The position numbers and the translations under genes were made by a program. From the NCBI GenBank assembly GCA_023382435.1, contig JAHDVS010000012.1:1-64000 (forward strand): 64,000 bases of DNA, read 5' to 3'. Shown here one piece after another: positions 24,348 to 31,860 of the stretch. Below the pieces are notes generated by a model. That model saw only the letters and a program-made list of their open reading frames with translations. It had not been told where the DNA came from and did no database searches. Every line of letters starts with the position of its first letter. The stretch's first letter is position 1. This DNA comes from Thermoleophilia bacterium (GTDB lineage Bacteria > Actinomycetota > Thermoleophilia > Gaiellales > Gaiellaceae).

Positions 24348-25189
24348 TGGCGCCGGGCCAGCGGGCGCCCCTGATGGTGGTGGACGGGGATTCGCTCGCG
24401 CACCGGGCCTTCCACGGACTGCCGCAGACGATCCGCGGTGGCGACGGCCACCCCGCCAACATGCTGGTCGGGTTCGCCACCATGCTCGCGAGCCTCTGGG
24501 CGGCCGAGCGGCCGCGAACCGTGCTCGCCGCGTTCGACACGCTGACGGAGCCGACGTACCGAAGCGGCCTCTTCCCCGGCTACCAGGCCGGTCGCGCGTT
24601 CCCGCCCGAGCTGACCGCGCAGCTCGACCGCCTGCCCGAGCTCGTGGGCGCGTTCGGCTTCCCGCACGCCAGGGCCGCCGGCTACGAGGCCGACGACTTC
24701 CTCGCCGCCGCCGCCCGCGCCGAGACCGCCCGGGGCGGGCGCACGCTCGTCGTCACGAGCGACCGCGACGCGTTCCAGCTCGCCTCGGAGACCGTCACTG
24801 TCCTCCTGCCCAGGCGCGGGGTGACCGAGCTCGAGCGGGTGGGGCCGGCGGAGGTGCGCGAGCGCTACGGCGTCGCGCCCGCGCAGGTGCCGGACTTCAT
24901 CGCCCTGCGCGGCGACCCCTCGGATCGCCTGCCTGGCGCCCGCGGAATCGGCGCCGTCAGGGCAGCGGCGATCCTCACCGAGCACGGCTCGCTCGAGGCC
25001 GTCCTCGCGGCGGGGCGCTTCGCGGCCGAGGCGGGCGCGCTGCGGGCCTACCTCGAGATCGCCCGCCTGCGCGCGGACGCGCCCTTGCCGCCCCTGCCCG
25101 ACGCGGAGCCCGACTGGGCCGGCGCGGCCGCGCTGGCCGGGCGCTGGGGGCTCAGGCGCCTGGCGGAGCGGCTTCGCCAGCGGGCATGA
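24347..25189 (+). CDS. 5'-3' exonuclease (PolA N-domain-like, flap nuclease)
   Basis: This 280-residue stand-alone nuclease resembles the 5'-nuclease domain of DNA polymerase I. The N-terminal VVDGDSLAHRAFHGLP carries the first metal Asp, YEADDFLAAAA the second acidic cluster and TSDRDAFQL the third. ALRGDPSDRLPGARGIG is the helix-hairpin-helix region (usual GDxSDNxPG). It acts on flaps and primers. It overlaps the convergent lutC gene by 38 bases at the 3' end. Confidence 0.9.
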   Translation: MAPGQRAPLMVVDGDSLAHRAFHGLPQTIRGGDGHPANMLVGFATMLASLWAAERPRTVLAAFDTLTEPTYRSGLFPGYQAGRAFPPELTAQLDRLPELVGAFGFPHARAAGYEADDFLAAAARAETARGGRTLVVTSDRDAFQLASETVTVLLPRRGVTELERVGPAEVRERYGVAPAQVPDFIALRGDPSDRLPGARGIGAVRAAAILTEHGSLEAVLAAGRFAAEAGALRAYLEIARLRADAPLPPLPDAEPDWAGAAALAGRWGLRRLAERLRQRA

Positions 25190-25562
25190 TCACGACGTGC
25201 TCCTCGCGCGGCCCGTGCACGCCGAGGGCCAGCACCTGCTCGATGTCGGCGGAACGGCTCGGCCCCGACACGATCGCGAGACTCGAGGGTAGGTCGCCGC
25301 GCACGGCCGCCAGCAGCTCGGCCAGGCCTGGCAGGACGCGGTCCTCGGAGACGACGCTGACGTGCACGTCGGGCAGGAGCGAGCGCGTGCGCGGCTCCGC
25401 AGGCGAGGCCGCGATCGCGACGCTGCCGGGATCGGCGAGGCCGTAGAGCGCCTCCGTGACCGTGGCCCCGGCGAGCTCGGGGACGACGCGGTAGTGAACC
25501 GTGAAGCCGTTTCGCTTCAGGTTCGCGGCGAACCGCTCGATGAGCGCAGCGCGCGTCGTCAC
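25152..25562 (-). CDS. lutC: LutC-like LUD-domain protein (short)
   Basis: This 136-residue LUD-domain subunit belongs to the LutABC L-lactate oxidation complex. It is recognised by FAANLKRNGFTVHYR, LPDVHVSVVSEDRVLPGL and the signature IVSGPSRSADIEQVLALGVHGP. Family members are usually about 200 residues, so the N-terminal part is shortened. The GTG at 25562 overlaps the lutB stop (GTGA). Its C-terminus overlaps the convergent exonuclease gene. Confidence 0.85.
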   Translation of the reverse strand: MTTRAALIERFAANLKRNGFTVHYRVVPELAGATVTEALYGLADPGSVAIAASPAEPRTRSLLPDVHVSVVSEDRVLPGLAELLAAVRGDLPSSLAIVSGPSRSADIEQVLALGVHGPREEHVVIMPAGEAAPPGA

Positions 25563-26932
25563 CGCCAGCTCCGGAAGCGCCTGCGCGCGAGCCGCGGCAG
25601 CGCACGCCCGCTCGCCCACGCCCTGCCCGGGCCGACCCGGACCGCGAGCCCCTGGCCGAGCCGGGCGGCAAACGTCGAAGCCCGGTAGCCGAGCGGCCGC
25701 GACCAGGCGAGCGACCATAGCGTCAGCGCGGCCCGTTCGCGCCAGGAGGCGGCGTGCTGCTCGACGAGGTCGCGGCGCAGCTCGAGCAGGAGGTCGTGCA
25801 ACGGGATCTTGACGGGGCACGCCTCCGTGCACGCGCCGCACAGCGACGAGGCGTGCGGGAGCGCCGGCGCGTTGCCGATCCCGACGAGCAGCGGCACGAG
25901 CACAGCCCCCATCGGGCCGGAGTAGACCGGGCCGTACGCCGCTCCGGCGGTCTTGCGAAACACGGGACAGACGTTCAGGCAGGCGCCGCAGCGGATGCAC
26001 GCGAGCATCTCCTCGTACTTCGTCCCGAGCAGGTTGCGACGACCGTTCTCGACGAAGACGACGTGGAGCTCCTCGGGGCCGTCCTCCTCCCCCTCCCGCC
26101 GCGGGCCGGTGACGAGATGCGTGTAGCTCGTCAGCCGCTGGCCGGTGCCGCTGCGCCCGAGCAGCTCGAGCAGCGGCGCCAGGTCGGTCAGCGCCGGCAC
26201 GAGACGCTCGATCCCGGTGATCGCGATGTGCACTTTCGGCGCGGAGGCCACGAGGCGCCCGTTGCCCTCGTTCGTGACCGTCACGATCGTGCCGGTCTCG
26301 GCGACGGCGAAGTTCGCGCCCGTGATCCCCACGTCCGCCTCGAGGAAGACGCGGCGGAGCTGGCGCCGCGCGGAGGCCGTGAGCTCCTCCAGCTCGGCCG
26401 GCACCGGGTGGCCCTCGACCTTCGAGAACAGGGCGGCCACGTCCTCTTTGGTCTTCTCGATCGCCGGCGCGATGATGTGCACGGGGTGGTCTCCCGCGAG
26501 CTGGAGGATGTACTCGCCGAGATCGGTCTCGACGGGCTCGATCCCGGCAGCCTCGAGCGCCGCGTTCAACCCGATCTCCTCGGTCACCATCGACTTCGAC
26601 TTCGCGACGAGCTTCGCACCTCGGCGCTCGCACACGCCCGTGACGTACGCGCAGGCCTCGGCCGCGGTCGCGCAGACCTTCACGTGGCCGCCGCGGGCCT
26701 CGAGCGCCTCCGTGAACCGCGCCAGGTGGCCGTCGATGTCCCCCACGGCCGCCATGCGCACGTCGTGCGCCCGCTGGCGCAGCTCCTCGACCCCCGGGAG
26801 CTCCGCCCACGCCTCGAGCCGGTGCGAGCGGAGCCGCTCGACCGAGGTGATCGCCCGCTGCACATGCGCGTCCGCGAGCTTGGCGCGCGCAACGTCGCGG
26901 AAGCGGCCGGGTGCCTGCTCGAGCCTGGTCAT
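25559..26932 (-). CDS. lutB: LutB iron-sulfur lactate utilisation protein
   Basis: This 457-residue protein has an N-terminal LUD domain (KLVAKSKSMVTEEIGLN, AETGTIV, ITGIERLVP) and a C-terminal pair of ferredoxin-like clusters: CIRCGACLNVCPVFRKTAG and CGACTEACPVKIPLHDLL. With LutA and LutC it oxidises L-lactate to pyruvate in the cytosol, passing electrons on. It overlaps both neighbours by four bases, in the order lutA-lutB-lutC. The C-terminal tail is arginine-rich. Confidence 0.92.
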   Translation of the reverse strand: MTRLEQAPGRFRDVARAKLADAHVQRAITSVERLRSHRLEAWAELPGVEELRQRAHDVRMAAVGDIDGHLARFTEALEARGGHVKVCATAAEACAYVTGVCERRGAKLVAKSKSMVTEEIGLNAALEAAGIEPVETDLGEYILQLAGDHPVHIIAPAIEKTKEDVAALFSKVEGHPVPAELEELTASARRQLRRVFLEADVGITGANFAVAETGTIVTVTNEGNGRLVASAPKVHIAITGIERLVPALTDLAPLLELLGRSGTGQRLTSYTHLVTGPRREGEEDGPEELHVVFVENGRRNLLGTKYEEMLACIRCGACLNVCPVFRKTAGAAYGPVYSGPMGAVLVPLLVGIGNAPALPHASSLCGACTEACPVKIPLHDLLLELRRDLVEQHAASWRERAALTLWSLAWSRPLGYRASTFAARLGQGLAVRVGPGRAWASGRALPRLARRRFRSWR

Positions 26933-27633
26933 GCGTGCGGTCCGATCCCGCGGGCGAGCGCGCTCGCGAGGTGCACGACCGGGAGCCCGGTCGTGCGGGC
27001 GGCGCGGCCGCTCAGGTGCATCAGGCAGCCCGGGTCGGCGGTGACGAGCGCCTCGGCACCGACGGCGTCCGCGCCGGCGAGCTTGTCGTCGGCCATCGCC
27101 ACCGACAGCTCCGGCTGGCGGACCGAGAACGTGCCGCCGAAGCCGCAACAGAGATCGGGGCGAGGCAGCATCAGCACGTCGGCCCCCGAGCGCTCGAGCA
27201 GCCGCCGAGGCTGGTGGTGCACCCGCAGCTCGCGCAGCATGTGGCAGGAGTCGTGGTAGGCGACCGTCCGGCCCTCGTTCAGCCTCGGCACCGCGGCACC
27301 GCGCGCGTCGAGGAACGCCGAGAGCTCCCAGGCGTCGTACGGCTCGATCCCCAGGAGTTCGGGGAGGTAGCGGACGACCATGGTCGCGCACGAGCCCGAC
27401 GGCAGCACCACCGGGGCTGAGCGCGAAAACGAGCGGGCGAACGTGCGCGCGACCCTCCGCGCGGCGCGCCGGTGACCGCTGTTGAAGGCCGGCTGCCCGC
27501 AGCAGACCTGCCCGCGCGGGATCTCGACCTCGAACCCCGCCTGCCGCAGCAGCACCTCGGCGTCCGCGGCCGCCTCCGGGAACACGAGGTCGGCGAGACA
27601 GGTGGCAAAGAGCTGCACGCGCTGCGCTCCCAC
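26929..27633 (-). CDS. lutA: LutA CCG-domain lactate utilisation protein
   Basis: This 234-residue protein has two CCG cysteine-rich domains (CCGQPAFNSG near residue 44 and CCGFGGTFSV in the second half, plus PSGSCATM and HDSCHMLREL). These are characteristic of LutA and the GlpC/HdrB superfamily and bind a non-cubane or [4Fe-4S] cluster. It is the first gene of the lut operon. The GTG at 27633 is the first start in frame. The divergent PII-amt promoter begins about 30 bases upstream. Confidence 0.92.
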   Translation of the reverse strand: MGAQRVQLFATCLADLVFPEAAADAEVLLRQAGFEVEIPRGQVCCGQPAFNSGHRRAARRVARTFARSFSRSAPVVLPSGSCATMVVRYLPELLGIEPYDAWELSAFLDARGAAVPRLNEGRTVAYHDSCHMLRELRVHHQPRRLLERSGADVLMLPRPDLCCGFGGTFSVRQPELSVAMADDKLAGADAVGAEALVTADPGCLMHLSGRAARTTGLPVVHLASALARGIGPHA

Positions 27634-27661
27634 GGCGCAAGCCTACTGAGCGGCGCCGCCG

Positions 27662-27690
27662 TTGCGCGCGTCATGGGCGTGCGCTATCCT
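27662..27690 (+). promoter_or_regulatory. Promoter of the PII-amt operon
   Basis: TTGCGC (27662-27667) and TATCCT (27685-27690) are separated by 17 bases. They predict transcription from about 27697 and a leader of about 93 bases before the PII start. The leader begins with small hairpins (CCTGC/GCAGG, GTCGCC/GGTGAC) and then the terminator at 27732. Confidence 0.55.
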
Positions 27691-27731
27691 GCATCGCAGG
27701 TCGCCGAGGATGGTGACCGCAGGAGGCATGG

Positions 27732-27769
27732 CGCCTCAGGAGCTTCGGGCTCCTGGGGCGTTTTTCTTT
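27732..27769 (+). terminator. Intrinsic terminator inside the PII-amt leader
   Basis: CGCCTCAGGAGC (27732-27743) pairs with GCTCCTGGGGCG (27749-27760) through 12 pairs including one G-T, around a TTCGG loop. TTTTTCTTT follows at once. It sits between the promoter and the PII gene, 21 bases before its ATG, so readthrough must be controlled. It is the clearest intrinsic terminator seen in this window. Confidence 0.85.
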
Positions 27770-27789
27770 GGTCCGGGACGGAGGTGGCA

Positions 27790-28140
27790 ATGGTCAAGGT
27801 CGAAGCAGTCGTGATCAGGGAGCGCATCGAGACGGTGATCGACGCCGTCGAGGACCAGGCGGGCCACATCGGGGTCACCGTGATCGAGGCGGTCGGCCAC
27901 GGCCGTCAGCGCGGGATCACGCACGAGTACCGCGGCCGCGTCTTCGAGTCGAGGTTCCTGCCCAAGGCGCTGCTCGTGTTCGTCGTCGAGGACGGCAAGG
28001 CGGACGCGGTCGTCCACGCGATCGCCGACGCGGCGCGCAGCGGCGGCGAGTCCGGCGACGGGATCGTGTGGACGACCGCTGCCGCAACGGTGTTGCACAG
28101 CCGCACCGGCCGCCCGCTCGAGGAGGCGGAGGCCAGATGA
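27790..28140 (+). CDS. PII-family nitrogen regulator
   Basis: This 116-residue GlnB/GlnK-like trimeric signal protein reports nitrogen and energy status and blocks Amt channels through its T-loop. The T-loop region GITHEYRGR contains Tyr47, equivalent to the modifiable tyrosine. The usual GKIGDGKIF motif is altered to GGESGDGIVW, so ATP or 2-oxoglutarate binding may differ. A GGAGGTGGCA ribosome site precedes the ATG. Its stop overlaps the amt start by ATGA. Confidence 0.85.
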   Translation: MVKVEAVVIRERIETVIDAVEDQAGHIGVTVIEAVGHGRQRGITHEYRGRVFESRFLPKALLVFVVEDGKADAVVHAIADAARSGGESGDGIVWTTAAATVLHSRTGRPLEEAEAR

Positions 28141-29543
28141 GCACGGCCGATCTCACCATCGCCGCGAGCACGATCTGGGTCGTGGTCGCGGCCGTGCTCG
28201 TGATCTTCATGCAGGCGGGCTTCGCGTTCCTGGAAGCCGGGCTGACGCGGATGAAGAACGTCGCTCACATCGCCGCGAAGACCGTGCTCGTGTTCGGCGT
28301 CGCCTGCGTCGTCTACTACGTCGTCGGGTTCGGGCTCGCGTTCGGCGACGGGGGCAACGGGCTCGCCGGCGGCTCCGGGTTCGCACCGTCCGTCGACGCG
28401 CTGCTCGCCGTCGGGCAGGCGCCCTTCAGCTGGTTCTCGACCGTCCCGGCCAGCGCCGCGTTCCTGTTCCAGGTCGCGTTCGCGGGGATCTCGCTCGCGA
28501 TCGTCTGGGGTGCGATGGCCGAGCGGGCGAAGCTGTGGGTCTACCTCGTCTTCGGCGTCGCGTTCGTCCTCGTCTACTCCGTCGTCTCCCACTGGATCTG
28601 GAGCCCTGACGGCTGGCTCTTCTCGCTCGGGATGCAGGATTTCGCGGGCTCCACGGTCGTCCATTACCAGGGGGCGCTCGCCGCGCTCGCGGGCGCGATC
28701 CTGCTCGGCCCGCGGATCGGGAAGTTCGACCGCCACGGGAAGCCGAACCCGATCCCGGGGCACAACATGGCCTACGTCACGCTCGGCGTGATCATCCTCT
28801 GGTTCGGCTGGTTCGGCTTCAACGCCGGCTCGACGCTCGGCATCGTCTCGGGCGACATGCTCGGTTTCTTCGGCTACGTGGCGCTGACGACGAACGTCGC
28901 TGCCGCGAGCGGCGTGCTCGGGGCCGCCGCGGTCGCGCGCGTGGCGCTCGGGAAGCCCGACGTGTCGATGATGCTGAACGGCGCCGTGGCGGCGCTCGTC
29001 GCGATCACCGCCGCCTGCGGCTTCGTCGCCCCCTGGGCGGCGATCGCGATCGGCCTCGTCGCGGGCGCGATCGCCGTGCTCGGCGTTCTCTTCGTCGAGC
29101 GGGTCGGGATCGACGACCCGGTTGGCGCGGTCGCGGTGCACGGGCTCTCCGGCGTCTGGGGAACGCTCGCGACGGGCCTGTTCGCGCTACCCTCCCTCGC
29201 CGCGAGCCTCGACACCGGCCGTGGTGGCCTCGTCTACACGGGCAGCTTCGCCCAGCTCGGCACCCAGGCGCTCGGGCTCGCCGCGGTCGGCGCGTTCACG
29301 TTCAGCATCTCCTTCGGCGTGCTCTGGGCGCTCGATCGCCTGCGCGGGATCCGGGTCTCCGAGCAGGTCGAGACGCTCGGCCTCGACGTGTCCGAGCACG
29401 GCATGTGGGGCTACCCCGAGTTCTACATCCCCGTTCCGGGCGGCTACGGCACCGAGGCCCACGGCCACCTCGGTCGATCCCACCCCCATGCCGCGCGCCA
29501 CCCGGCCGCGCCCCGCCCGGAGCCGGTTCCCGAGGCGGGGTGA
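28137..29543 (+). CDS. amt: Ammonium transporter (Amt/MEP family)
   Basis: This 468-residue, 11-helix ammonium channel has the conserved pore histidines His176 (TVVHYQGALAAL) and His335 (AVHGLSGVWG), the entry region ending in FMQAGFAFLEAG and the motif FGWFGFNAGS. A cytosolic C-terminal tail rich in His and Pro follows the conserved YPEFYIP segment; its final stretch is lineage-specific. It is coupled to the upstream PII gene, the standard arrangement for regulated ammonium uptake. Confidence 0.93.
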   Translation: MSTADLTIAASTIWVVVAAVLVIFMQAGFAFLEAGLTRMKNVAHIAAKTVLVFGVACVVYYVVGFGLAFGDGGNGLAGGSGFAPSVDALLAVGQAPFSWFSTVPASAAFLFQVAFAGISLAIVWGAMAERAKLWVYLVFGVAFVLVYSVVSHWIWSPDGWLFSLGMQDFAGSTVVHYQGALAALAGAILLGPRIGKFDRHGKPNPIPGHNMAYVTLGVIILWFGWFGFNAGSTLGIVSGDMLGFFGYVALTTNVAAASGVLGAAAVARVALGKPDVSMMLNGAVAALVAITAACGFVAPWAAIAIGLVAGAIAVLGVLFVERVGIDDPVGAVAVHGLSGVWGTLATGLFALPSLAASLDTGRGGLVYTGSFAQLGTQALGLAAVGAFTFSISFGVLWALDRLRGIRVSEQVETLGLDVSEHGMWGYPEFYIPVPGGYGTEAHGHLGRSHPHAARHPAAPRPEPVPEAG

Positions 29544-29567
29544 CGCCATGTGACGTCCCGGTCCGCG

Positions 29568-29909
29568 TCAGGCGCCGGCGAGCTTGCGGTAGTCCTCGCG
29601 AACCGGGACGAACACGTCGAGCACGCGGCAGCCCTGCGGTCCCGCCTGGCCGCCGTGCTCGACGCCGCCGGGAATCTGGTAGGCATCGTCGGGCCCGAGC
29701 CGGCGCTCCTCGCCGGCGAAGACCATCGTGATCTCTCCGGAGAGGACGATGCCGAGCTGCTCGTGGGGGTGGCTGTGGAGCGGGAGCGCCGTGCCCGGGT
29801 CGAGGTCGACGACGTTCAGCATCGCGGCCTCGCCGAACAGCGGGAACATCCGGGCGCCGGGGGCGAGCTCCACGGGCTCGCCCGCGGTGAGCTTTCGTAC
29901 CTGGGTCAT
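29568..29909 (-). CDS. Small cupin-domain protein
   Basis: This 113-residue single-domain cupin has metal-binding motif 1 as HSHPHEQLGIVLSGE (near residues 52-66) and motif 2 as YQIPGGVEHGG. Such proteins are dioxygenases, isomerases or sensors of small ligands; the substrate cannot be assigned. The ATG at 29909 has TAGGGT 7 bases upstream and is back-to-back with the KDG-kinase-like promoter. This hints at co-regulation in sugar-acid metabolism. Confidence 0.82.
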   Translation of the reverse strand: MTQVRKLTAGEPVELAPGARMFPLFGEAAMLNVVDLDPGTALPLHSHPHEQLGIVLSGEITMVFAGEERRLGPDDAYQIPGGVEHGGQAGPQGCRVLDVFVPVREDYRKLAGA

Positions 29910-29916
29910 GGACGGA

Positions 29917-29933
29917 ACCCTAGACCGTAGGCT
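29917..29933. promoter_or_regulatory. Overlapping divergent -10 elements
   Basis: TAGGGT on the minus strand (29917-29922) lies 7 bases before the cupin ATG. TAGGCT on the plus strand (29928-29933) lies 6 bases before the kinase GTG. The whole intergenic space is 30 bases, so both messages appear leaderless and must share regulatory DNA. Confidence 0.55.
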
Positions 29934-29939
29934 GCCAGC

Positions 29940-30857
29940 GTGCGGGTGTTCACTGCGGGCGAGACAATGGTTCTGCTCGACGGCGTCGAGGGCGGTGAGC
30001 TCGAGCCCGGGATGCCGTTCCGGCTCAGGGTCGGCGGCGCCGAGTCGAACTTCGCGATCGCGCTGCGTCGCCTCGGCGTGGACGTTGCGTGGGCGTCGCG
30101 GCTCGGCAGCGACCCGTTCGGCGACTTCGTCGTCCGCACGCTCGAGGCCGAGGAGATCGACCTGCGCTGGGTCACGCGCGACGGCGCCCCGACCGGCGTC
30201 TTCTTCAAGTGGCACGAGGGCGGGGAGAGCCGCGTCCTCTACCGGCGCGCCGGCTCGGCCGCGAGCCACCTCTCCCCCGCCGACGTGCCCGACTCGGCGC
30301 TCGACGGGGTCGCGCTCGTGCACCTGACCGGGATCACGGTGGCGCTGTCGGCGACCGCGCGCGAGACCGTCCTCTCCGTCGCGCGCCGGGCGCGGGAGCG
30401 CGGCTGCATCGTCACGTTCGACCCGAATTACCGCCCCGCACTCTGGGCGGCCCCCCGGGCGGCCGCTGAGGCCATGGCGGCAGTCCTTCCCCACGTCGAC
30501 TGGTACCTGTGCGGGCGGGCCGAGGGCGAGCTCCTGCTCGGCGCCTCCTCGCCCGAGCAGGTGATCGAGGCGGCGCGTGCCGCCGGGGCGGGCGACGCGG
30601 TCGTGCGCGTCGGGGCGGAGGGCGCGCTCGTACGCCAGGACGGGCAGCCGGTGCTCGTGCCGCCCCTGCGCGTCGAGGAGGTGGTGGACGAGATCGGAGC
30701 CGGCGACGGCTTCGCCGCCGGCTTCGCGTACTCGCTCCTCCAGGGGCGGGAGCCGGCCCGCTGCGCCCGCGCGGGGAACCAGGTTGCGGCCGCTGCCCTC
30801 CGCGGGACCGGCGACTGGGAGACCTATCCGCGCCTGGGGGAGCTCGACCTCGTGTAG
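29940..30857 (+). CDS. PfkB-family sugar kinase, KDG kinase-like
   Basis: This 305-residue ribokinase/PfkB protein is most like 2-keto-3-deoxygluconate kinase. The N-terminal VGGAESNFAIALRRLG is PfkB signature 1. DEIGAGDGFAAGFAY is signature 2 and carries the catalytic Asp. FDPNYRPALW is typical of KDG kinases. It would phosphorylate KDG for cleavage to pyruvate and glyceraldehyde phosphate. The end overlaps a hairpin shared with the convergent gene. Fructose or adenosine kinase activity remains possible. Confidence 0.83.
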   Translation: MRVFTAGETMVLLDGVEGGELEPGMPFRLRVGGAESNFAIALRRLGVDVAWASRLGSDPFGDFVVRTLEAEEIDLRWVTRDGAPTGVFFKWHEGGESRVLYRRAGSAASHLSPADVPDSALDGVALVHLTGITVALSATARETVLSVARRARERGCIVTFDPNYRPALWAAPRAAAEAMAAVLPHVDWYLCGRAEGELLLGASSPEQVIEAARAAGAGDAVVRVGAEGALVRQDGQPVLVPPLRVEEVVDEIGAGDGFAAGFAYSLLQGREPARCARAGNQVAAAALRGTGDWETYPRLGELDLV

Positions 30858-30881
30858 GGGCGGGTCATCACCCGCCCCTAC
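30854..30881. terminator. Bidirectional hairpin overlapping two stop codons
   Basis: GTAGGGGCGGGT (30854-30865), loop CATC and ACCCGCCCCTAC (30870-30881) form a perfect 12-bp stem. The kinase stop codon lies in the left arm and the LLM gene stop at the loop edge. It lacks a T-tract, so termination strength is uncertain. The arm sequence echoes the GTAGGGGCGGG of the repeat family at 38.7 kb. Confidence 0.6.
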
Positions 30882-31803
30882 GTCCACGCCGCACGCGCGG
30901 CAGCACCGTCTCGGCAACCGCCCGCAGCGGCTCGAGCGCGGGCGTACCCTCGGGCGCGATCAGCGCGAGCACGAGGTGGGTGCAACCGACCTCGGCGAAG
31001 CCGAGCAGCCCTTCGACCACGTCGTCCGCGCATCCCGCCACGCAGTAGCGGCCGGCGAGCTCGCCGGCGAGACGCGGGTCGGCGTAGCGCCAGGCGAGGT
31101 GCTCGTCGCCGCGGCGGCGCGCCTCGTCGGGGTCGTCGCCGAGCGAGACGTGGACGTAGGCGCCCCAGGCATACCCGGACGGCAGCCCCCGCCCCGCCTG
31201 CCCGGCGTGGGCGAGCGTCGAGTCGAACAGCAGCCGGCAGCTCGCGGGCGTGACCATGTAGGGGAGGAAGCCGTCGCCGAGCCGGCCGGCGCGCCGCCTC
31301 GCCGCCTCGCTGCGGCCGGCAACCCAGAGCGGCGGCCCGCCCGGCCGGGCCGGAGGCGGGTCGAGCCGCACGTCCTCGAGCCGGTAGAGCTCGCCCTCGT
31401 AGGAAAACCGCTCGCCCGAGAAGTAGCGGCGCAGGATCTCGATCGTCTCGTCGGTGCGCTGTCCCCTGCGCTCGAACGGGACCCCGGCCTGCGTGAACTC
31501 CTCCGGGTAGTCGCCGCCGACGCCGAGCGCGACGACGAGCCGCCCGCCTGAGATCCGGTCGATGCCCGCGAGCTCCTTCGCGAGCAGGGTCGGATGGCGC
31601 AGCGGGGCGATCACCGCGGCAGGCCCGATCGTGATCCGCTCGGTCGCGCACGCGAGCGCCGTCGTCATCGTGATCGCGTCCCAGGTCGGCCGGTGCGCCA
31701 GCAGGTGCTCCCCCGTGAACAGGCCGTCGAAGCCGAGCTCCTCGGCGGCCCGGAAGACGTCGAGCCCCCACAGCTCGCCACGACAGGAGACCCCGACGAA
31801 CAC
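30868..31803 (-). CDS. LLM-class F420-type oxidoreductase
   Basis: This 311-residue luciferase-like monooxygenase-fold protein has GFDGLFTGEHLLAHRPTWD, RITIGPAAVIAPLRHPTLLAKELAGID, GGRLVVALGVGGDYPEEF and WVAGRSEAARRRAGR. In actinobacteria such proteins often use F420, but FMN cannot be excluded. The GTG at 31803 begins MFVGVSCRG-like sequence. It converges on the sugar kinase through the shared hairpin. The substrate is unknown. Confidence 0.85.
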   Translation of the reverse strand: MFVGVSCRGELWGLDVFRAAEELGFDGLFTGEHLLAHRPTWDAITMTTALACATERITIGPAAVIAPLRHPTLLAKELAGIDRISGGRLVVALGVGGDYPEEFTQAGVPFERRGQRTDETIEILRRYFSGERFSYEGELYRLEDVRLDPPPARPGGPPLWVAGRSEAARRRAGRLGDGFLPYMVTPASCRLLFDSTLAHAGQAGRGLPSGYAWGAYVHVSLGDDPDEARRRGDEHLAWRYADPRLAGELAGRYCVAGCADDVVEGLLGFAEVGCTHLVLALIAPEGTPALEPLRAVAETVLPRVRRGRRGG

Positions 31804-31860
31804 GCGGCGATCGTACCTTCGGCCCTCAACCTCCGTACGCTGCTGCCGATCACTGTGGCG

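Noticed and set aside
27697-27790. T-box-like TGGTGACCGC in the PII-amt leader
   Set aside because: The leader is only about 93 bases, lacks a stem I with specifier loop, and the match to TGGNACCGCG needs an extra base.
27728-27815. Leader peptide ORF (MAPQELRAP...) over the terminator
   Set aside because: The AGGAGG is only one base from its ATG and there is no run of regulatory codons, so attenuation by translation is not supported.
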